The notes under the pieces are model-generated. The model had not been told where the DNA came from, made no database searches, and saw only the letters and a list, made by a program, of their open reading frames with translations. Shown in pieces: positions 25,645 to 33,879 of a DNA stretch of 64,000 nt. Numbering within the stretch: position 1 is the first letter of the stretch; each line of letters begins with the position of its first letter. The stretch comes from Clostridium sp. AF15-31. Its GTDB lineage: Bacteria; Bacillota; Clostridia; Lachnospirales; Lachnospiraceae. The position numbers were made by a program, and so were the translations under genes. Location: positions 37,765 through 101,764 of the forward strand of contig NZ_QTXL01000009.1 in the NCBI RefSeq assembly GCF_003461625.1, in the 5' to 3' direction.

Positions 25645-26971
25645 TTATACAGATATCATGGAAAAAAACCATATGGAAATTCCATGGCATGATTATGTAA
25701 AAAACGATAGCAATGTCCTGATCGCCAAGGCGGGGCTGATAGAAAAAGCCTCTGTTATTGGAAGGGTCGGGTTAATTATGCTCTCCTGTGGAACAGGTGC
25801 CTGGCGTGTTCGTACTTCCATGAACCGCCTGTCCAAAGAACTGGGCGTAACCTGCACCGTTGATGTCGGATTGATGTCCATTGAATTCAACTGTTTTGAT
25901 GGAACCGACTGCGTTTCACAGTCTCTGAGCATTGCGAATACCGGTGTAAACACCTCGAAGCTCTATCGGATGGAACAATTCGTTGACAATTTCCCAAAAG
26001 AAGAAGCCCATCTGACGGGCGAAGAGATTCACCGGCGTCTTGATCAGATTGAGAAGATCCATACACTTTATTCACCTGCAAAACTGGGTCTGGCTTCAGC
26101 CCTCGCCTGCTGTGCATTTACCTTCCTATTAGGCGGCGGTCCTGTTGAAATGATCCTTGCTTTTATTGCAGCCGGTGTTGGAAATGTCATCCGTACCAAA
26201 ATGATCAAGCACCATTTTACCCTTTTCTTTAACATAGCAGTATCCATATCAGCCGCATGCATGACATATGCCATCTGCTTTCACCTTGCAGAAATCTTCT
26301 TCCACGTATCTGCACTCCATGAAGCTGGCTATATCTGCTCAATGCTGTTTATCATTCCCGGATTTCCATTCATAACAAGCGGCATTGACCTGGCTAAACT
26401 GGATCTTCGGTCCGGGCTTGAACGTCTGAGCTACTCTGTCATCATAGTTTTAGTAGCCACTATGTTCGCCTGGATCATGGCATTGCTGTTACATTTCCAT
26501 CCTCAGGATTTCTCCGCTTTGAATCTGGCTGTAGGTACAAAGCTTATCCTGCGGATCATTACAAGCTTCTGCGGAGTCTTCGGTTTCTCCATTATGTTTA
26601 ACAGCTCGATTCCGATGGCTGCAACTGCTGCCTGTATCGGAGCAGTTGCAAATACTCTCCGGCTGGAGCTTGTCGATTACACAAGCACTCCTCCGGCTGC
26701 TGCCGCATTCGCAGGCGCATTAACCGCAGGTATTCTTGCCTCCATTATAAAAAGGAATAACGGATATCCAAGAATCTCTCTGACCGTTCCGTCCATCGTT
26801 ATCATGGTTCCGGGCCTTTACCTTTATCGTGCTTTCTATAATCTTGGTATCATGTCCCTAACAGAGGCTGTTTTATGGTTTTCATCTGCGATCATGATCA
26901 TTGTTACCCTGCCCCTCGGTCTGATATTTGCAAGAATCCTGACAGATCGTACTTTCCGGTACTGCACCTGA
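25628..26971 (+). CDS. ThrE-type threonine/serine exporter
   Basis: 447 residues from ATG at 25628, which has the GGAGGAG site; an upstream in-frame ATG at 25604 lacks one. The N-terminal soluble part (DUF1212-type) includes SCGTGAWRVRTSMNRLSKELG then a VDVGLMSIEF segment; about ten spans follow, with FIIPGFPFITSGIDL and SIPMAATAACIGAVAN in the membrane part. This is the full-length ThrE form that in other bacteria is split into YjjP and YjjB halves. ThrE exports threonine and serine using the membrane potential. It is coupled to the unknown gene upstream and divergent from a LysR regulator. Confidence 0.88.
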   Translation: MPKNSNYTDIMEKNHMEIPWHDYVKNDSNVLIAKAGLIEKASVIGRVGLIMLSCGTGAWRVRTSMNRLSKELGVTCTVDVGLMSIEFNCFDGTDCVSQSLSIANTGVNTSKLYRMEQFVDNFPKEEAHLTGEEIHRRLDQIEKIHTLYSPAKLGLASALACCAFTFLLGGGPVEMILAFIAAGVGNVIRTKMIKHHFTLFFNIAVSISAACMTYAICFHLAEIFFHVSALHEAGYICSMLFIIPGFPFITSGIDLAKLDLRSGLERLSYSVIIVLVATMFAWIMALLLHFHPQDFSALNLAVGTKLILRIITSFCGVFGFSIMFNSSIPMAATAACIGAVANTLRLELVDYTSTPPAAAAFAGALTAGILASIIKRNNGYPRISLTVPSIVIMVPGLYLYRAFYNLGIMSLTEAVLWFSSAIMIIVTLPLGLIFARILTDRTFRYCT

Positions 26972-27023
26972 TTCATGTATCGGACGCAAGCCCTTATTTA
27001 TCTTTTATGTTGAAAAATTATCA

Positions 27024-27052
27024 TTGAATTATGTCGTATTCTGGCATATAAT
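27024..27052 (+). promoter_or_regulatory. promoter of thiC
   Basis: TTGAAT (27024-27029), 17 bases, TATAAT (27047-27052). It places the start of transcription just before the TPP aptamer. Confidence 0.7.
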
Positions 27053-27068
27053 ATTTCCAGATATTTAT

Positions 27069-27163
27069 ATATTCAGGGAGCTGACAAATTAGCCGGCTGA
27101 GAGGAGAATGAAGTTCTCGACCTGTGAACCTGATTTAGGTAATGCTAACGTAGGGATGTGTAT
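27069..27163 (+). promoter_or_regulatory. TPP riboswitch (THI element)
   Basis: The conserved TPP aptamer bases are clear: GGGAGC near 27076, GGCTGAGAGG at 27095-27104, GTGAACCTGAT at 27124-27134, AATGC at 27141 and CGTAGGGA at 27149-27156. The closing stem can form between ATATTCA (27069-27075) and TGTGTAT (27157-27163). It lies directly before thiC, a classic TPP-controlled gene. Confidence 0.95.
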
Positions 27164-27167
27164 TAGA

Positions 27168-27190
27168 GGTGCCCTGCGGCATCTTTTTTT
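27168..27190 (+). terminator. regulatory terminator of the TPP riboswitch
   Basis: GGTGCC (27168-27173), loop CTGC, GGCATC (27178-27183), then T7. CCCTG at 27172-27176 is complementary to CAGGG at 27074-27078 inside the aptamer, so an antiterminator could form without TPP. TPP binding would free the terminator (inference). Confidence 0.8.
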
Positions 27191-27198
27191 ATTGCTCT

Positions 27199-27229
27199 GT
27201 GGCAGATCGGGAGCACCACTTTCTGCCAC
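27199..27229 (+). promoter_or_regulatory. second hairpin in the thiC leader
   Basis: GTGGCAG (27199-27205) and CTGCCAC (27223-27229) pair perfectly, after the riboswitch terminator and 20 bases before the thiC AGGAGG site. There is no T-tract, so a role in mRNA stability or translation is possible. Confidence 0.45.
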
Positions 27230-27262
27230 GTAAAATAACATTGGTTGTAGTAGGAGGATAAT

Positions 27263-28573
27263 ATGGAAAATTACACAACACAAATGGACGCAGCCAGAAA
27301 AGGGATCATCACTCCGCAGATGAAGATCGTAGCGAAAAAGGAACATATGGCTGTCGAGGCGCTCAGGGATTTAGTTGCAAAGGGACAGGTTGCCATCTGT
27401 GCTAATAAGAAACACACCTGTCTGAATCCTGAAGGTGTCGGCAGTATGCTGCGTACCAAAATTAACGTAAACCTTGGAGTATCCAGAGACTGCAAGGACT
27501 ATAACATTGAGATGGAAAAAGTAATGAGCGCAGTTAATATGGGCGCTGAGGCGATCATGGATCTGTCCAGTCATGGAAATACACAGCCATTCCGTCAGAA
27601 GCTGACAAGCGAATGTCCTGCCATGATCGGTACGGTTCCGATCTATGACAGTGTCATCCACTATCAGCGTGATCTTGCAGAGCTGACAGCAAAGGATTTC
27701 ATCGATGTTGTCCGTCTTCATGCAGAAGATGGTGTTGACTTTGTAACCTTACACTGTGGAATCACAAGAAAAACGATTGATCAGATCAAAAAACATAAAC
27801 GTAAAATGAACATCGTAAGCCGGGGCGGAAGCCTTGTATTTGCATGGATGAGTATGACCGGTCAGGAAAACCCGTTCTATGAATATTTCGATGAGATCTT
27901 AGATATCTGTGAGGAATATGATGTTACGATCTCCCTCGGAGATGCATGTCGTCCGGGCTGTCTGGCAGATGCGACTGACGTATGCCAGATTGAAGAACTG
28001 GTACGTCTGGGCGAGCTGACAAAGCGTGCCTGGGCACACAATGTACAGGTTATGGTGGAAGGTCCCGGTCATGTACCACTTAACCAGATCGCTGCAAATA
28101 TGGAAGTTCAGAAGACCTTATGCATGGGCGCACCATTCTATGTTCTCGGGCCTCTGGTTACAGATATTGCTCCCGGTTACGATCATATCACCAGCGCGAT
28201 CGGTGGTGCTGTTGCTGCCATGAACGGAGCTGCTTTCTTATGCTACGTTACCCCAGCCGAGCATCTTGCACTTCCAAATGTAGATGATGTAAAACAGGGT
28301 ATCATCGCATCGAAGATCGCTGCTCATGCAGCCGACATTGCAAAGGGTATTCCGGGTGCCAGAGATATCGATGATAAGATGGCGGATGCCAGACGTGTCC
28401 TGGACTGGGATGCACAGTATGCCTGCGCACTTGATCCTGCTACAGCCAAAGCGATCCGCGACAGTCGTATGCCAGAGGATGACCACTCCGACACCTGTAG
28501 TATGTGCGGCAAGTTCTGTGCTGTCCGCAGTATGAACAAGGCTCTCGCCGATGAGTACATCGACATTCTGTAG
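27263..28573 (+). CDS. thiC: phosphomethylpyrimidine synthase ThiC
   Basis: 436 residues, the usual length for clostridial ThiC without the N-terminal extension. Conserved stretches include [58 protein letters not shown] and [13 protein letters not shown]. The C-terminal cluster motif CSMCGKFC (C-x2-C-x4-C) binds the [4Fe-4S] cluster that cleaves SAM. ThiC turns aminoimidazole ribotide into HMP phosphate for thiamin. The start has a perfect AGGAGG site, and the gene is controlled by the TPP riboswitch. No other thi gene is in the window. Confidence 0.97.
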   Translation: MENYTTQMDAARKGIITPQMKIVAKKEHMAVEALRDLVAKGQVAICANKKHTCLNPEGVGSMLRTKINVNLGVSRDCKDYNIEMEKVMSAVNMGAEAIMDLSSHGNTQPFRQKLTSECPAMIGTVPIYDSVIHYQRDLAELTAKDFIDVVRLHAEDGVDFVTLHCGITRKTIDQIKKHKRKMNIVSRGGSLVFAWMSMTGQENPFYEYFDEILDICEEYDVTISLGDACRPGCLADATDVCQIEELVRLGELTKRAWAHNVQVMVEGPGHVPLNQIAANMEVQKTLCMGAPFYVLGPLVTDIAPGYDHITSAIGGAVAAMNGAAFLCYVTPAEHLALPNVDDVKQGIIASKIAAHAADIAKGIPGARDIDDKMADARRVLDWDAQYACALDPATAKAIRDSRMPEDDHSDTCSMCGKFCAVRSMNKALADEYIDIL

Positions 28574-28580
28574 TACGAAT

Positions 28581-28767
28581 GCAAATATAATGGGCACTAT
28601 GTATTATCGCAACTAAATTTTCTACCAGAATACACATGTCTGATTCACTCATGCTTCTGTACCAACTCGTCCTTCGGACTCAAACAGGCACCCGCATTCG
28701 TTGACAATGTGTATTCTGCTGACGAAAATTTAGCAACCGACAATAACATAGCGCCCATTTTATTTGC
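28581..28767. repeat. palindromic repeat element A (conserved core inside long inverted repeats)
   Basis: The arms at about 28581-28640 and 28703-28767 are imperfect inverted copies (roughly 60 bases each). Between them, on the minus strand, is a core beginning near 28700 with GAATGCGGGTGCCTGTTTGAG and a small hairpin GTCC-GAA-GGAC, then CGAGTTGG and AGCATGA. The same core, in the other orientation, sits in element B at 31496-31802 with unrelated arms. It begins eight bases after thiC and separates it from convergent hydE. The arms could act as a two-way terminator; the core is unexplained. Confidence 0.75.
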
Positions 28768-28928
28768 TATCTTATTGCAGAATGTACTCCAACTCGCCTT
28801 CGGCTCAGACAGGCACCCGTATTTACTGGCAATGTGCATCGCATGACGAAATCTTCGCTAATGTCAATATATAGTTAGTCAGTGACAGAAAAACGCCCAT
28901 TTTATTTGCTGTCGTATTGCAGAATGTA
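28752..28928. repeat. 35-bp direct repeats enclosing a second, diverged core
   Basis: 28752-28786 and 28894-28928 match at 33 of 35 positions (period 142). Between them, at 28785-28833 on the minus strand, is a shortened core copy with CGGGTGCCTGTCTGAG, hairpin GCC-GAA-GGC and CGAGTTGG, lacking the AGCATGA half. It looks like a partly duplicated and eroded neighbour of element A. The remaining gap, 28929-29058, shows nothing I can name. Confidence 0.65.
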
Positions 28929-29058
28929 AAACATGCAGTTCTTAATATAATCAGAATGTTTTCCAACATCTTTCTTTCATAAAATCTGCAATAACAAAGA
29001 TATTTTCACCTTCAGCTAAAAAGCCTCTCCCATGTTTGCATTTCTCCAATATATGCAT

Positions 29059-30111
29059 TCATCTTTTCTTGTCATACAATGGATGGTCGCCGCGATCAAC
29101 CACAACCTCGTATCCGATTCCCTGCATTCTCCGCATCATACAGCCACAGCACTCCGAGGCTTCTTCCCCGGTGCAGATCTTATTGTCATATAACAGATAT
29201 TTTTTTCTGACACCGACCGGTGACAGATTCGGCATCACAACATTTGCCCCGGCAAGAATCCCCTTCTCCCTGCCAAACGGATGGATCGTGCCAAGTGCTG
29301 TTGTCGCAGGAAGCAGCACAGTAGGATGGATCAGACGGATAATTGACAGCATCCGTAAGGTCATTTCAAGTGTTCCGGCAGCCTCTTTTCCAAATGGTGT
29401 GTCTGCCTGCGGAATAAAAGGTCCGATTCCGCACATTTCCGGTTCCAGTTCTTTGATCAGACAGAGATCCTCATATAACGTATCGACCGTCTGATATGGT
29501 GAACCGACCATAAAGCCACACCCAGTCTGATAACCGATCTCTTTCAGGTCATGCAGGCACCGAATCCGGTTGTCAAATGACATTTCTTTCGGATGAAGCT
29601 TCTCATAATGTGCCTTATCCGCAGTCTCATGGCGAAGCAGATAACGTTCCGCCCCGGCAGAAAAATACCGTTCATAGGCTTGCCTGCTTTTCTCTCCGAT
29701 CGACAATGTGATCGCACAGTCCGGATGCTGATGTTTAATCTCTGATACGATCTCACAGATTAGGTCATCTGTATAAAACGGATCTTCGCCTCCCTGTAAC
29801 ACAAATGTCCGGAACCCGAGCCGGTATCCACTCTGACAACAGTCAAGGATCTGATCTTTGGTCAGCCGGTATCGATCAACATGGCAGTTATCTCTTCTTA
29901 TCCCACAATAAATGCAGTTATTTTTACAATAATTTGTGAACTCGATCAGTCCACGCATATAGACTTTATTTCTGTATACCTTCTGCACTTCCGTTCTGGC
30001 ACATACCATCAATTCTTCAATCATTTCCTGATTGTCTGTTTCCAGCAGAAGCTGAAGCTGTTCCTTTGTAATATTCTGTTTATCGCGAATCTCTGTTATC
30101 AGTGTATGCAT
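29059..30111 (-). CDS. hydE: [FeFe]-hydrogenase maturase HydE (radical SAM)
   Basis: 350 residues from ATG at 30111, which follows AGGATGG; a GTG at 30153 would add 14 residues. The cluster motif CKNNCIYC gives cysteines at residues 62, 66 and 69, followed by GIRRDN as in HydE/BioB-like enzymes. FVLQGGEDPFY and HRHETADK-like segments fit HydE, and the C-terminus has the extra CCGC cysteine group. HydE works with HydG and HydF to build the hydrogenase 2Fe subcluster, processing the Fe(CO)2(CN)cysteine intermediate. It stands alone, convergent with thiC, over 19 kb from hydGF. Confidence 0.92.
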   Translation of the reverse strand: MHTLITEIRDKQNITKEQLQLLLETDNQEMIEELMVCARTEVQKVYRNKVYMRGLIEFTNYCKNNCIYCGIRRDNCHVDRYRLTKDQILDCCQSGYRLGFRTFVLQGGEDPFYTDDLICEIVSEIKHQHPDCAITLSIGEKSRQAYERYFSAGAERYLLRHETADKAHYEKLHPKEMSFDNRIRCLHDLKEIGYQTGCGFMVGSPYQTVDTLYEDLCLIKELEPEMCGIGPFIPQADTPFGKEAAGTLEMTLRMLSIIRLIHPTVLLPATTALGTIHPFGREKGILAGANVVMPNLSPVGVRKKYLLYDNKICTGEEASECCGCMMRRMQGIGYEVVVDRGDHPLYDKKR

Positions 30112-30394
30112 AAACGGTTTCCATCCTGTCTTTATTTCTAAATAGTTTATCACATTTTACTCTTATACAACATCCACTTTTCCGGATTGCATACAAACGA
30201 TGCAAAAAAAGTTCAAAGATATTGCATTTCTGTGTCGGTTTTTATACAAAAATGATGCATTTCGAATATATGCTAGATACATCAAATAAATGAACAACCG
30301 CTCATGCCCGGGCAGCGAGTTTCGACAACAGACCATGTGTCTGTAGATGACCAATGAGATAAATACTTACATGAAACCGGAGGAACTTGAGGAC

Positions 30395-31492
30395 ATGACA
30401 ACTCTTACAATCAAAACAAATGCACTGGATAACAATATACGGATCATCAAACGTCTGGCAAACGGCGCAAAGGTCATAGCAGTATTAAAGGGAAACGCTT
30501 ATGGGCTTGGACTTACAAAATTTGCATCGTTCTTACAATCAAAGGGTATTGATAACTATGGTGTAACCGAACTGTCAGATGCTGTCACCTTACGCAGAAA
30601 CGGCATCACGGGAAATATCCTGTTGATGACTCCTTTATATAACTCAGAAGATATCACGACTGCGATCGATCACGATATCACGCTCAGCATCACCAGTACC
30701 GACTGTGCGCATGTGATCGATGAAGCAGCCGCCTACATGAACCATCCGACAGTCCATGCACATCTCTGCATTGACACCGGATTTGGTAGATACGGCTTCT
30801 TATGTTCCGAAGAAAAACAGATTGCCGATACCGTACAGTCACTAAGGCATGTGCGGATCACCGGTATCTTCTCTCATTTCCATGCAGCTGCATGCAGAAA
30901 TGAATACTATGTGAAGAAACAGTTTCAGGATTTCACTCACCTCTGTGACACACTCCAGAAAGACGGCATTCCGGTAGGCATCCGTCATATCTCATCTTCA
31001 ACATCGATGATAAAATATCCATCCATGAACTTAGATGCCATCCGCATCGGCTCTGCCTTTCTTGGCAGACTTGCGGTTCCAAATGATTATGGTTTTCATG
31101 AGGTCTGCAATCTGTCCGCCTGTGTGGACGATATCTATGAACTGCCGGCCGGTCACAACATCGGCTACGGCCACAGCTTCAAGCTGTCACATGACGCAAA
31201 GACAGCCGTTATCTCCGCCGGATATTACCACGGGCTTGGCATGGAGCGTCACACCGATTTCCGGACAAATTTCTTCTCTCCGATCCGTATTTATTATAAA
31301 TTAAAAGGCACTTTCCATAAAAAATCACCGACTGCCAGCTTTAAAGACTGCCGACTCCCGGTGTTAGGTCAAATCAGTATGAACTCCGTGATCGTGGATA
31401 CAACCGGATGTAATATCTCGGTAGGCGATATGGTTACATTTCCGATCAACCCGATTTTCGTCAACAGCGCTGTTCCGCGGGTATATATGTAA
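30395..31492 (+). CDS. alr: alanine racemase
   Basis: 365 residues from ATG at 30395 (GGAGG 11 bases upstream); in-frame ATGs at 30347 and 30371 would extend the N-terminus without better sites. It has fold type III PLP racemase marks: AVLKGNAYGLG with the PLP lysine at residue 32, HLCIDTGFGRYGF, GIFSHFHAA, HISSSTSMI, the C-terminal GYGHSF with the catalytic tyrosine, and LGQISMNSVIVD. The usual KANAYGHG is here KGNAYGLG. It makes D-alanine for peptidoglycan. The catabolic or another paralogue role cannot be excluded. The stop is three bases before element B. Confidence 0.9.
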   Translation: MTTLTIKTNALDNNIRIIKRLANGAKVIAVLKGNAYGLGLTKFASFLQSKGIDNYGVTELSDAVTLRRNGITGNILLMTPLYNSEDITTAIDHDITLSITSTDCAHVIDEAAAYMNHPTVHAHLCIDTGFGRYGFLCSEEKQIADTVQSLRHVRITGIFSHFHAAACRNEYYVKKQFQDFTHLCDTLQKDGIPVGIRHISSSTSMIKYPSMNLDAIRIGSAFLGRLAVPNDYGFHEVCNLSACVDDIYELPAGHNIGYGHSFKLSHDAKTAVISAGYYHGLGMERHTDFRTNFFSPIRIYYKLKGTFHKKSPTASFKDCRLPVLGQISMNSVIVDTTGCNISVGDMVTFPINPIFVNSAVPRVYM

Positions 31493-31495
31493 CCT

Positions 31496-31802
31496 GTCTC
31501 ATGTTGTCTGAGCTACTGTTATTCTGCGGGTGTATATGTGTTCGGCCTCATGTTGTCCGGGCGACTGCCGGTACACTTTGTACTGTCGTTTGCTTTTTTT
31601 CGTTATGAGATGCAAATTGTCAGCGAATGCGGGTGCCTGTTTGAGCCTGAAAGGCGAGTTGGCACAGGAGCATGATCGAATCAGACATTTGCAACGAATA
31701 GAAAAAAACAAGACATACAAAGTATACCGGCAGTATCCCGGACAACATGAGGCCGAACACATACACATCCGTAAAATAGCAGTATCCCGGGCAACATGAG
31801 AC
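31496..31802. repeat. palindromic repeat element B (307 bp, same core as element A)
   Basis: Arms of about 120-125 bases (31496-31616 and 31685-31802) are imperfect inverted copies, including a nearly perfect block around 31540-31560 versus 31738-31758. Each arm also repeats a CTCATGTTGTC unit. The plus-strand core at 31617-31690 has GCGAATGCGGGTGCCTGTTT, hairpin GCCT-GAA-AGGC, GAGTTGGCACAGG and AGCATGA; outer bases GTGCC and GGCAC can pair. The element fills the gap between alr and the convergent radical SAM gene almost to the base. Confidence 0.8.
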
Positions 31803-31816
31803 AGCCAAACTTTATA

Positions 31817-33667
31817 TCACATGGATGCGACAGGTGTTACTATCATATACCTTGCATCCCCGGTCAGCGGATCACGGCGTTTGTAATCGAATAATATATA
31901 GCATACTTCAGACAGACGATTTCCCGTCTCTCTGTTGTAATAAATCTTTTCTATGTGTGTCATTCTGGACATAGATTTCCAGTCACAGCCATGATAGTCT
32001 TCTTCCCGAAGGTATCTGTGGTCGTTGGCCTCACGGATGTAGAAGTCCCGGAACAAATCTCTCACACCCTCCTGTTCCGGGGCGAAATCCGGTCGGGTCT
32101 TCATATTCTCACGAAGATATAAGTCAAATACCAGCATTTCCCGAATCAATTCTGTCTTCTCAGGGAAGTGTTCTTCTGCAAAATGAAGCAGTACATGATA
32201 CCGATAGATTCTCGCCGGTGTCTGGATAAAATATCCCTTTTCATCATAATAAGAAGCAAGGCTCGCATAAAAATCAAACGGCGAATCAAATTCTTCCACC
32301 AGGAATGGCAACGTGTTCTCAAACTGACAGCTGTTATAATAAATCTCTACCATTTCTTCGATCTGCTTTAACCGCAGGATCTCATCATAAGATATCCACT
32401 TTGTAAATAATACTTCATACGGCGGACAGCTTGTATACTGTAAACCATATCGTTCTGCATTATCATGCATCTTCGAACCTTTTAGCACCTTTAAAAAACC
32501 TAGCTGAAGCTGCTCCGGCTTCATTGCATACACGTCATTAAAGGAATGTGCAAATGATTCATAGTTCTCATACGGAAGCCCCGCGATCAGATCCAGATGC
32601 ACATGCACATTATGTCCCTGATGGATCCGGGCAACGATCTTTGCAAGCTTATCGACATCCATTACACGATCGATCTCCTCTATCGTCTGCAGATTTGTCG
32701 ACTGCACTCCGATCTCCATCTGTATCGCACCTGACCGCAGACTGTTGACCAACTCCAATTCTTCCTCATTTAAAATATCTGCAGCAATCTCAAAATGAAA
32801 ATTCGTGATGCCATTGTCATGTTCTTTAATATACCTCCAGATCGCCATCGCATGTTCATGGGAACAGTTAAATGTCCGGTCTACAAACTTCACCTGTTTT
32901 ACTTGATGATCCAGGAAAAACTGCAGCTCCTTCTTCACCAGATCAAGATTGCGGAACCGAACCCGTTTGTCAATCGATGACAGACAATAACTGCACCGGA
33001 ACGGACAGCCTCTGCTGCTCTCATAATAAATGATCTTATTTTTAAAAGTGTCCAAGTCATAATACAGAAATGGAAGCTCCGACAGATCGGTAAGTCCTCT
33101 TGGCTTCGTACAAAGAATATCTTTTCCTTCCCGAAGCACCAGGCCGTCAATATCCCGAAAACCCCCGGTATCACGGAAATTTTCAATACCACAGGAATTC
33201 CCAGTATTACAAGCGTTCCCAATATCATAGGACTTCCCAGTATTATGGATATTTCCAATATCAAGATATCTTCTCAGCACATCATAAAAGGTTGCCTCTC
33301 CTTCTCCAACCATAACTCCTGTAAGCTCCGGCATCTCCGCAAGAAGCTGATTGGCATCGTAGGTTACTTCCGGTCCGCCAACCCAGATATCTGTATCCGG
33401 AAGGAGCTTCTTTAATTCTGTAATGAGCTCACGGATCATCTCGATATTCCATATATAACAGGAAAATCCAACCGCATCCGGCCTTCTCTTATAGATATCC
33501 GCAAGAATCTCTCCTTTTTGATTGTTAATCGTATATTCTGCAATCTCAATATATTCTGCAAGAGACGGCTGTTTCTTTACTGAATAAGAATACAGGGAAT
33601 AAATCCCCGGATTCGAATGAATATATTTTGTATTTAATGCTGCCAGTAAAAACTTCAAGGAATTCAC
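31817..33667 (-). CDS. B12-binding-domain radical SAM protein
   Basis: 616 residues. Residues 1-130 form a cobalamin-binding-like Rossmann domain (PDAVGFSCYIWN, IWVGGPEVTYD, VMVGEGEATF). A repeated hexapeptide linker follows (about 132-173, see 33147-33272). The radical SAM barrel has SSRGCPFRCSYC (cysteines near 221, 225, 228), VKFVDRTFNC, QMEIGVQSTN and LIAGLPYE. The C-terminal 200 residues are the DUF4080-like extension seen in this class. Substrate unknown; many relatives modify RNA or lipids. The start is GTG at 33667 directly after AGGAGG, or TTG at 33658, which has better spacing. Confidence 0.88.
   Translation of the reverse strand: MNSLKFLLAALNTKYIHSNPGIYSLYSYSVKKQPSLAEYIEIAEYTINNQKGEILADIYKRRPDAVGFSCYIWNIEMIRELITELKKLLPDTDIWVGGPEVTYDANQLLAEMPELTGVMVGEGEATFYDVLRRYLDIGNIHNTGKSYDIGNACNTGNSCGIENFRDTGGFRDIDGLVLREGKDILCTKPRGLTDLSELPFLYYDLDTFKNKIIYYESSRGCPFRCSYCLSSIDKRVRFRNLDLVKKELQFFLDHQVKQVKFVDRTFNCSHEHAMAIWRYIKEHDNGITNFHFEIAADILNEEELELVNSLRSGAIQMEIGVQSTNLQTIEEIDRVMDVDKLAKIVARIHQGHNVHVHLDLIAGLPYENYESFAHSFNDVYAMKPEQLQLGFLKVLKGSKMHDNAERYGLQYTSCPPYEVLFTKWISYDEILRLKQIEEMVEIYYNSCQFENTLPFLVEEFDSPFDFYASLASYYDEKGYFIQTPARIYRYHVLLHFAEEHFPEKTELIREMLVFDLYLRENMKTRPDFAPEQEGVRDLFRDFYIREANDHRYLREEDYHGCDWKSMSRMTHIEKIYYNRETGNRLSEVCYILFDYKRRDPLTGDARYMIVTPVASM
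33147..33272 (-). repeat. 18-bp minisatellite inside the radical SAM gene
   Basis: Seven 18-base units in phase (33147, 33165, 33183, 33201, 33219, 33237, 33255), each close to CCARTATYAYRGRANTTC. They encode a hexapeptide repeat of the form x-x-D/N-I/T-G-N between the B12-binding and radical SAM domains. In-frame unit gain or loss would change linker length without breaking the gene. Confidence 0.8.
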
Positions 33668-33879
33668 AACCTCCTACTATATGATTTTCTGTATCTTTGC
33701 AGGCTTATTCATAATAATCTCTTTTTCATGTTTCTGATATATGAAATTATTTATCCATTTCAAGGATTATACCACAGATAAGATTTATTAAGCTACAAAA
33801 TCCGGTATTTGCCTTTACTTTAGGAAACGCGGATGATAGACTGAGTCTGTAGACAAAATTTTATTATAGGAGGGTATCT

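Noticed and set aside
25887..26117. Minus-strand frames inside the ThrE gene
   Set aside because: They are shadows of a strongly conserved gene and lack start signals.
28645..28839. 64-codon frame over repeat element A and its neighbour
   Set aside because: It follows the repeat sequence, lacks a ribosome site and similar frames arise wherever the core repeat occurs.
31496..31802. Insertion sequence or MITE
   Set aside because: No target-site duplication could be recognised and the arms of the two elements are unrelated, unlike MITE terminal repeats; I keep it as an unclassified repeat.
31499..31808. Open frames on both strands across the gap after alr, some with repeated Cys/Arg-rich sequence
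   Set aside because: They run through a 307-base palindrome, so each strand gives similar frames by symmetry; no good ribosome site and amino acid makeup is unnatural.
33147..33272. CRISPR-like array
   Set aside because: The 18-base units are contiguous without spacers and are in frame with a coding sequence; it is a minisatellite.
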